A DNA stretch of 64,000 nt from Bradyrhizobium icense (GTDB lineage Bacteria > Pseudomonadota > Alphaproteobacteria > Rhizobiales > Xanthobacteraceae), in assembly GCF_001693385.1 (NCBI RefSeq), contig NZ_CP016428.1, forward strand, positions 1,922,001 through 1,986,000, written 5' to 3'. The notes under the pieces are model-generated. The model saw only the letters and a list, made by a program, of their open reading frames with translations. It did no database searches and had not been told where the DNA came from. Below are positions 58,381-64,000 of this stretch, one piece after another. Made by a program: the position numbers and the translations under genes. Within the stretch, counting starts at the first letter, position 1, and every line of letters starts with the position of its first letter.

Positions 58381-60024
58381 GTGTCCCAGAACTTGCTCAA
58401 GACAATTCACGCAGCGCGCGACGCGTACCGACGCAACGCATGGGCCGATGCGACGGAGCTGTTTCGGTGTGCAGACGCCGAGGCTGAGCTTGAGATCGAC
58501 GACCTTGAAGCGCTCGTCTGGGCGGCGGCTGTGTCGGCTCACGATCGAGAGATGCTATCGGCGCTCGACCGAGTCTACGCGTATCACGCCGAAAGGGGGG
58601 ATCACGACAAGTCGGCGCGGGCCGCATTCTGGAGGGGCCTCCGGTCGATGATGATCGGAGATGTCGGTCTCGGATCCGGATGGCTTCAGCGCGCCGGCAA
58701 GCATGCCGAGCAAACCGCGCCCGACTCTGTGGAGCGCGGCTACCTATTGCTGCCGCAGGTTTTCATGCACCGCGGCAAGGGCGCATATGAAGCCGCGGTC
58801 GAGATCGCCGACAAGGCGATTGCCATAGGCCAGACCCAGGATGAGCCGGACCTGATAGCCCTGGCCGGCAGCCTGAAGGGCGGAATACTCTTCCGGCTCG
58901 GGCGGATCGACGAGGGCTACGTTCCGATCGATGAGACAATGCTGCTGGCCAACAGCAACCGACTTTCGCCAGTTGTTACCGGTGTCGTCTACTGCGAGAT
59001 CGTGGCCTCCTGCTGTCGCGTGCTGGAGATGGCGCGCGCGCGCGAATGGACCGCGATCCTGGACGACTGGTGCCGGCGCAATCCCCAAGCGAAAGCCTTC
59101 AACGGTGTCTGCCAGGTGCACCGGGCCGAGGTCCTGCAGCTCGAGGGAAACTGGAGCGAGGCGTTCGCGGAAGCCGAACGCGCGGGCCACGGTCTCAGGG
59201 GGACGACCGAGCAAACCGCCAGGGCCAATGCTGCTTACCGACGCGGCGAAATCCTGCGGCTCCGCGGCGACTACAGCGCCGCCGACGCCGAATATCGCCT
59301 TGCCGGCGAGGGTGGCTTCGACCCGCAGCCAGGGTTGCCCCTCCTCCGGCTGGCGCAAGGCCGGCACCAGGAGGCGGTTGCCATGATCCACCGGGCGCTG
59401 CAAACAGCGGACGACCTGCCGCAGAAGAGCGCGCTGCTGCCGGCGGCCATAGAAATCTCCATCGCCCGCGATGAGCTGGACACTGCCGAGCGCCTGTGCG
59501 GCGAGATGCGGGAGATCGCGGAAAGATTCGGCACGGAAGTCCTGACCCGCGTCGCCGACCAGGGCTATGGGGCACTGGCGCTAGCGCGTGGCGCCTTTGC
59601 CGATGCGGTTCCCGCGCTGATCCGCGCGCGGCAGTATTGGTCGGAATTCGGCGCGCCCTACCTGGTGGCGCGGCTGCGCGTCGACATCGCGCGCGGCTGC
59701 ACGGAGCTTGGCGACCTCGAGAGTGCCGCGATGGAGCTCGATGCGGCCGAGATGCTGTTCCACGAACTCGGCGCCGAACCCGACCTGGCGCGGACCCGGA
59801 CACTCCGGGCGAACAGGAAACCCTCCGGCTCGCACATCCTCACCGCACGCGAGCGGGAAGTGCTGGCGCTAATGGCTGCGGGAGGATCTAACCGCACGAT
59901 TGCCGGGAAACTTGGCCTCAGCCCGAAAACGGTGAACCGTCATGTCGAGAACATCTTTGGCAAGTTGGGCGTGTCCTCGCGGGCCGCTGCCGTCGCCAAG
60001 GCGCTCAAGACCAACACGATCTGA
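58381..60024 (+). CDS. TPR-domain LuxR-type regulator
   Basis: A 547-residue regulator. Most of the protein is TPR-like helical repeats (for example ARDAYRRNAWADATELFRCA and IDKAIAIG-type units). The C-terminal helix-turn-helix is LTAREREVLALMAAGGSNRT and IAGKLGLSPKTVNRHVENIF. This matches the LAL/MalT-like class without an obvious N-terminal ATPase. Start is GTG at 58381; the ribosome site is weak. It lies upstream of a flavin monooxygenase and BASS transporter on the same strand and may control them. Confidence 0.85.
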   Translation: MSQNLLKTIHAARDAYRRNAWADATELFRCADAEAELEIDDLEALVWAAAVSAHDREMLSALDRVYAYHAERGDHDKSARAAFWRGLRSMMIGDVGLGSGWLQRAGKHAEQTAPDSVERGYLLLPQVFMHRGKGAYEAAVEIADKAIAIGQTQDEPDLIALAGSLKGGILFRLGRIDEGYVPIDETMLLANSNRLSPVVTGVVYCEIVASCCRVLEMARAREWTAILDDWCRRNPQAKAFNGVCQVHRAEVLQLEGNWSEAFAEAERAGHGLRGTTEQTARANAAYRRGEILRLRGDYSAADAEYRLAGEGGFDPQPGLPLLRLAQGRHQEAVAMIHRALQTADDLPQKSALLPAAIEISIARDELDTAERLCGEMREIAERFGTEVLTRVADQGYGALALARGAFADAVPALIRARQYWSEFGAPYLVARLRVDIARGCTELGDLESAAMELDAAEMLFHELGAEPDLARTRTLRANRKPSGSHILTAREREVLALMAAGGSNRTIAGKLGLSPKTVNRHVENIFGKLGVSSRAAAVAKALKTNTI

Positions 60025-60146
60025 CGCCCACGGAATGGGTCAAACGCCCCATCAAAGAAAATTTGCGGCGTGGGTCGTCCTCACGATGCGGGTGGGTGGG
60101 CGCGTGACTAGGCTTGTCTCCAGAAACGCAAGATTGGAGCAAGCTC

Positions 60147-61358
60147 ATGACTACGACGCCCACGTCTTCGATCGGTCCCGGCCGGACCCGCCGCCATCCG
60201 GCAGACCTGATGGAAACCGGCAATCTGCTGAGAACCCAGCCCGGCGCGTTTACCGAGGCTGCGACGACCCGCGACCTGGCCCGGACCGCCGCGCAACGCC
60301 ACGACGTCGTGGTGATCGGTGCCGGCCAGGCCGGCCTGTCGGTCGGCTATCACCTCAAGCGGAAGGGCATCGACCACGTCATTCTGGATGCCGCCTCCCG
60401 TGTCGGTGATGTCTGGCGACAGCGGTGGGATTCGCTCCGGCTCTTCACCCCCGCGAAGTTCGACGGGCTCGACGGCTACCGCTTCCCCGCCGACAAAGAC
60501 ACGTTTCCGACCAAGGACCAGATGGCAGCGTACCTGGAAAGCTACGCTGCCGACATGGACCTGCCGGTTCGCCTAAACGCTCGCGTCGGCCGGCTCTCAA
60601 AGGTGGATAGCCGCTTTCGCGTGGAAACCACCCGCGGCGCATACGAAGCCGGCCAAGTGGTGGTCGCGGCTGCAAGCTATCAGAAGCCGCGTGTGCCCGA
60701 GTTCGCGCGCGAACTCGGGACTGACGTCGTCCAAATGCACTCGCACGACTACCGCAACCCCGCCCAGCTTCCGGACGGCGCAGTGCTCCTCGTGGGCGCC
60801 GGCAATTCCGGCGCCGAGATCGCCATGGACCTGGCACAAACGCGCAAGGTCTATTTGTCCGGTCGCGACGTCGGGCATGTCCCCTTCAATATCGAGGGGT
60901 TCGCAGGGCGCAAGTTGCTGCAGCGCCTCGTCATCCGGGGACTGTTCCATCGTGTCCTGACGATGCGGACGCCGATCGGGCGGAAGTTCCGGTCCAAGAT
61001 GCACGGACACGGCATGCCGCTGGTCCGGACCCGTCCCGGCCAGCTCGAGCGCGCCGGCGTCCGCCGGATCGGGAAGATCACCGGCGTCCGGGACGGCAGG
61101 CCGGTATCCGAGGACGGCACCGAAGTGGCGTGCGCCGCCGTGATCTGGTGCACCGGCTTCCATTCCGGTTTCGACTGGATCGATCTGCCGGTGCTCGACG
61201 AACACGGCACGCCCCGCCACCGTTTCGGGAAGGCGAGCGACATGGAAGGGCTCTACTTCACCGGACTTCCCTTCCAGTACGCGGTGTCATCGATGCTAGT
61301 CTCGGGCGTCGGGCGCGATGCGCGCCGCGTCGCGGATTGGATTGCGGCCAGTCACTAA
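60147..61358 (+). CDS. Flavin-containing monooxygenase-like NAD(P)/FAD oxidoreductase
   Basis: A 403-residue enzyme. The FAD motif is VVVIGAGQAGLSVGYHLKRK, the second dinucleotide motif is LLVGAGNSGAEIAMDLAQTR. The region VWRQRWDSLRLFTPAKFDGL is typical of the class B flavoprotein monooxygenases (CzcO-like). The distal ATG motif is IWCTGFHSGFDWI. Substrate unknown; such enzymes oxidise amines, sulfides or ketones. The ATG at 60147 follows GGAG. Probably linked to the transporter downstream. Confidence 0.87.
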   Translation: MTTTPTSSIGPGRTRRHPADLMETGNLLRTQPGAFTEAATTRDLARTAAQRHDVVVIGAGQAGLSVGYHLKRKGIDHVILDAASRVGDVWRQRWDSLRLFTPAKFDGLDGYRFPADKDTFPTKDQMAAYLESYAADMDLPVRLNARVGRLSKVDSRFRVETTRGAYEAGQVVVAAASYQKPRVPEFARELGTDVVQMHSHDYRNPAQLPDGAVLLVGAGNSGAEIAMDLAQTRKVYLSGRDVGHVPFNIEGFAGRKLLQRLVIRGLFHRVLTMRTPIGRKFRSKMHGHGMPLVRTRPGQLERAGVRRIGKITGVRDGRPVSEDGTEVACAAVIWCTGFHSGFDWIDLPVLDEHGTPRHRFGKASDMEGLYFTGLPFQYAVSSMLVSGVGRDARRVADWIAASH

Positions 61359-61414
61359 CCTGGGCCACAGAACCTGAACGCTAGATCCACCCGCCGTATC
61401 GTGAGGTGAAGTCC

Positions 61415-62380
61415 ATGGAAGCGATTGATCAGGCTTTGTTCAACTTCAGCCCAAAGATCGGGATGGCTGTCGCAGTCATGGTCGGCTTTCTGGTCTTTGC
61501 CGTGGCGCTGGACCTGACCTGGGATCAGTTCCGGAGGGTTCTGAGGAAGCCCAAGGCGCCCGGCATCGGACTCCTGGCGCAATACCTCATCCTGCCCGGG
61601 GTCGCTTTCGGCGTCGGCCTACTGATAGCCGGCACGCCGAGCATCGCGCTCGGTTTGTTGCTCGTCGCGTGTTGTCCGGCCGGAGCGCTGTCGAACTACC
61701 TTACCGGAGTCGCTCGAGGAAGCGTGGCCACCTCGGTCAGCATGACGGCGACCTCAACATTGTTTAGCGTCCTGGTCACGCCCCTATTGTTCGCATTCTG
61801 GGCGTCAATGAACCCCGAGACCAAGGCCGTCCTCGAACAGATCGAAATCGATCCCAAGCGGGCGGCCATGGTGCTCCTTATCATGCTGATCGTCCCAGTC
61901 GCCGCTGGCCTGATTATTCGCGCCTGGCGTCCGGAGACCGCCGACAAGATCCGGCTGTCGGCGCGCCGCATCGCTGGCGTCGTATTCGCCGTCGTCGTGG
62001 CGATTCTGCTCCTCGGCAACGTCAAGGTCCTCGGCAGCTTCGCCCAGATTGCACTTCTCCCGGTGCTCATCACCTTCGCCATCGCCGTGGTGCTGGGCTG
62101 GGGGCTAGCCCGGGTTTCGGGTCCGATGGCTGCCGACCGTCGCGCTGTGACTCTCGAGGTCGCGTTCCAGAACGTCGCGCTCGCCGTCGGACTGGCCGTG
62201 GCCTTCTTCCCAGAGTTGGCTGGTGTCGCCATCACGTCCATTCTGTGGGGCGTCGTCCACCTCACCATCGGGTTTGCAATCGCGGCGATGTGGATGCGCA
62301 TCCCCATCGCAGACGATCCGGCGGTGGCGAGCCGATCGCTCCTCAGCTCCTACCGCAGCGCCTCCGCACCGCGTACGTAA
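61415..62380 (+). CDS. Bile acid:Na+ symporter (BASS) family transporter
   Basis: A 321-residue membrane protein with about ten helices. The family signatures are LLVACCPAGALSNYLTGVAR and VALDLTWDQFRRVLRKPKAP near the N-terminus, and VTLEVAFQNVALAVGLAVAF in the second crossover. BASS proteins carry organic anions with sodium. The ATG at 61415 (MEAIDQALFNF) has GAGG upstream; GTG 61406 is the alternative. 56 bp after the monooxygenase gene, likely co-transcribed. Confidence 0.88.
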   Translation: MEAIDQALFNFSPKIGMAVAVMVGFLVFAVALDLTWDQFRRVLRKPKAPGIGLLAQYLILPGVAFGVGLLIAGTPSIALGLLLVACCPAGALSNYLTGVARGSVATSVSMTATSTLFSVLVTPLLFAFWASMNPETKAVLEQIEIDPKRAAMVLLIMLIVPVAAGLIIRAWRPETADKIRLSARRIAGVVFAVVVAILLLGNVKVLGSFAQIALLPVLITFAIAVVLGWGLARVSGPMAADRRAVTLEVAFQNVALAVGLAVAFFPELAGVAITSILWGVVHLTIGFAIAAMWMRIPIADDPAVASRSLLSSYRSASAPRT

Positions 62381-62394
62381 CGGGTCATTCGCGT

Positions 62395-62592
62395 CGATTC
62401 TACGATGTCGGCCGTATGTCTGGCTAGCAACATATGGGCCGGTCGCGAGGCGGACTGACGAGTAAGATTCACGCCGTTGTCGACACCAATGGTCTAGCGT
62501 TGCGCCTCGGCCTCACGCCCGGTGAGGCGCACGACAATCGGCTATGTCCGATTCTCCTGAGCAATTTGCGTCCACGAACGATGCTGCTGGCC
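62395..62592 (+). pseudogene. IS5-family transposase scrap
   Basis: The segment encodes HMGRSRGGLTSKIHAVVDTN and GLALRLGLTPGEAHDN, a hallmark of IS5/IS427-type transposases (GRSRGGLTTKIHA). Before it the frame has a stop, and after LLSNLRPRTMLLA it runs straight into methyltransferase sequence at about 62592. Only about 65 codons survive. Confidence 0.75.
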
Positions 62593-63056
62593 AAATGGGA
62601 CTGCAGTTCATGGCCAACAAGCCGGCAGCCGTTACCGAATTGCATCGTGTTCTGACGCCCGGCGGACGAGCGCTTGTTACTTTACCGGGACCTGAGCCTG
62701 ATCTCTTTTCCATCATGGGAGACGCGCTCAGTCGGCGAATCGGTCCGGAATTGGCTGCTTTCGTGCGCACCGTCTTCTCGCTTCACGACGAGGTTGAGAT
62801 GCGCAAGCTGCTTGAGGAGGCAGGCTTCGGCAGAGTAGAAGTGGAAGCCGCCACGGCCCGGCTCCATGTACCTGAGCCGCGGGACTTTCTATGGCAGTAC
62901 ATCAATTCGACGCCGATGATCGGCGGGGTAATGAAGGTCGATGAAGCAACGCGAACCGCTTTCGAACGGGAAGTCACAGCCAAATGGCAACCGTTCCGTG
63001 CCAACGGCGGCATGAATTTTGAGGTGCGGATGACAACCGCCGTTGGCTGGGCCTAG
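62592..63056 (+). pseudogene. 3' part of a SAM-dependent methyltransferase
   Basis: QMGLQFMANKPAAVTELHRV followed by LTPGGRALVTLPGPEPD is the region after the SAM-binding motif I in class I methyltransferases, and KLLEEAGFGRVEVEAATARL is the C-terminal beta-hairpin. The SAM-binding N-terminus (about 100 residues) is missing and replaced by the IS5 scrap. A translation from 62544 would give a fused 170-residue product without a cofactor site, so it is probably inactive. Confidence 0.7.
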
Positions 63057-63271
63057 CGTCGCAGTGGTCGATTTCGCGAATAAGCCGGTGGCGCTTTCGA
63101 CACCTCGCCGCGTCGACCAGTTTTATATGTGCCCGCATCAGCTTAATTCGTTACATCTGCTCGGCGCGCGGCATAGTCAGCGCTCGATCAGTCGCAGAAG
63201 CGAGCCTGGCGGGAGGCGCCCATGAAGCTGGAAAACTCCCATGCTGTCATCGCGCACAGCCACTAATAGGC

Positions 63272-63487
63272 CTACGTGCTATTGTGATCGTGCCCGTGTG
63301 GAAGCAAAGCCTCCCTGCCTTCGTCTTCCGTCTTTTGCCAGCGTTCGGCGTTCTCCGCTATCCGATCATACTCCTCAGCGATCCTGAGAAGGTCCACCCT
63401 CGAATCGCGATCATAGCGGCTGCCCATCTTGGCGCGGGTCTGTGCGGCGCGCTTGCGCCAGAACTCAGGATCACGAACAGGGTTCAT
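63272..63487 (-). CDS. Small hydrophilic conserved protein
   Basis: A 71-residue protein starting MNPVRDPEFWRKRAAQTRAK, with GGAGG before the ATG at 63487, then RIAEEYDRIAENAERWQKTE. It is helical and ends with the His-rich HGHDHNST. Many alphaproteobacteria carry short paralogues of this type (often with RDPxHWRxRAEE). No function known. Confidence 0.6.
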   Translation of the reverse strand: MNPVRDPEFWRKRAAQTRAKMGSRYDRDSRVDLLRIAEEYDRIAENAERWQKTEDEGREALLPHGHDHNST

Positions 63488-63837
63488 TGTTACGCTCCTC
63501 CACACAGTTTGCAGGTGACAGAATTATTGCGCGAGCGCCTAAATTAGACATTGGCTCAGATCACGAGCGTTTCTCGAGCTCGAGAAAACTGCTCGCGCGC
63601 GGTCGTGCTTCGCAGAGGGCGCTGCAGATCGGCCTCAAATATCGACAGCGACTGCTTAAAGGTCCTAAGCAACTGTACTGCACAAAGATTGGCTACGCCT
63701 TCGGCCGTGCGGCGACAGTGTCCAAAGTACCGGGCCCTGCGGTAGCTGCGAATGCAAAGAACTGATGCATGCGAATGCTGGTCATTGTACTCGTTTGCCG
63801 AACATGTCTCTTGAGCCACTTCTCGCAAAGCTACCGA
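63488..63837. other. Intergenic stretch without a supported gene
   Basis: 350 bp between two minus-strand genes; no frame has recognisable content. Confidence 0.35.
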
Positions 63838-64000
63838 TCATTTCTCGGGGCGCTCGTCAGAGACTCTGAGTGCGCCCCGAGCTTCGATCGCCCGTTCTTC
63901 AGCGCTCACAAGGAAAGCAACGGCGACCGGCTCGCCGCCGAGGAAGACGATCGGGTCTTTCTCGGTTTCGCCTTGCCTGAAGTCGTAGCGCTGGTCTGCG
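63838..64000 (-). CDS. C-terminal part of a hypothetical protein
   Basis: The minus-strand frame ending at the TGA at 63838-63840 reads DQRYDFRQGETEKDPIVFLG, GEPVAVAFLVSAEERAIEAR and GALRVSDERPEK. Its start lies beyond the window. It was not assigned to a family. Confidence 0.45.
   Translation of the reverse strand, partial: ADQRYDFRQGETEKDPIVFLGGEPVAVAFLVSAEERAIEARGALRVSDERPEK

Overview
The window looks like chromosomal accessory DNA of a Bradyrhizobium/Rhodopseudomonas-type alphaproteobacterium (Nitrobacteraceae). This is inferred from the high-GC composition, the GGAAC-N16-CGTT (EcfG) and TTGAT-N4-GTCAA (FixK/FNR) promoter signatures, a BA14K protein, a Nia-type P1B-5 ATPase, CBS-BON proteins and many Rnk-family genes. 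No rRNA, intact tRNA or CRISPR array was seen.

Layout. 1-2.6 kb: a secreted protein, a CDF-like transporter and an intact IS1182-type transposase. 2.7-10.9 kb: an AraC regulator divergent from a plus-strand catabolic cluster of SoxC/SoxD sulfite dehydrogenase, MFS permease, a GrdB/PrdB-like reductase with Cys instead of Sec, a TTC38-type TPR protein, a frameshifted zinc alcohol dehydrogenase and a ChrR-like cupin. 11.2-13.2 kb: a MobA/MobL relaxase divergent from a coiled-coil protein, a likely remnant of a mobilisation module. 13.7-26.2 kb: an accessory region bounded by tRNA-like fragments. It holds a TRIC channel, stress proteins, a LysR regulator, a PAS protein and six Rnk/GreA-C-terminal-domain genes, two of which lie in a tandem duplication with a tiny gene and a hairpin.

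26.5-36.7 kb: a coherent transport/redox cluster. A sulfonate/nitrate-type ABC transporter (its binding protein carries a NosL-like tail), a Crp/Fnr regulator, a DUF971 protein, a YeiH exporter, ferredoxin-NADP reductase, AprA-like flavoprotein, AprB-like ferredoxin, HEAT-repeat protein and 7Fe ferredoxin. Four intergenic regions here share the heptamer AACTAAT. NAD(P)H electrons could flow through the reductase and ferredoxins to the flavoprotein, acting on an imported sulfur or nitrogen compound. This is inference; the substrate is unknown.

37.4-53.1 kb: a low-oxygen/metal/signalling block. EF-hand protein, P1B-5 ATPase with a hemerythrin tail, decayed trxC, three CBS proteins (each with a FixK/FNR box upstream), Usp, two two-component systems, a Crp/Fnr regulator and two paralogous membrane-anchored proteins. 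53.8-64 kb: PRC-barrel and BA14K envelope proteins, then a zone of decay and insertion (broken PRC gene, broken LuxR paralogue beside IS110, IS5 scrap, truncated methyltransferase) surrounding an intact TPR-LuxR regulator, flavin monooxygenase and BASS transporter.
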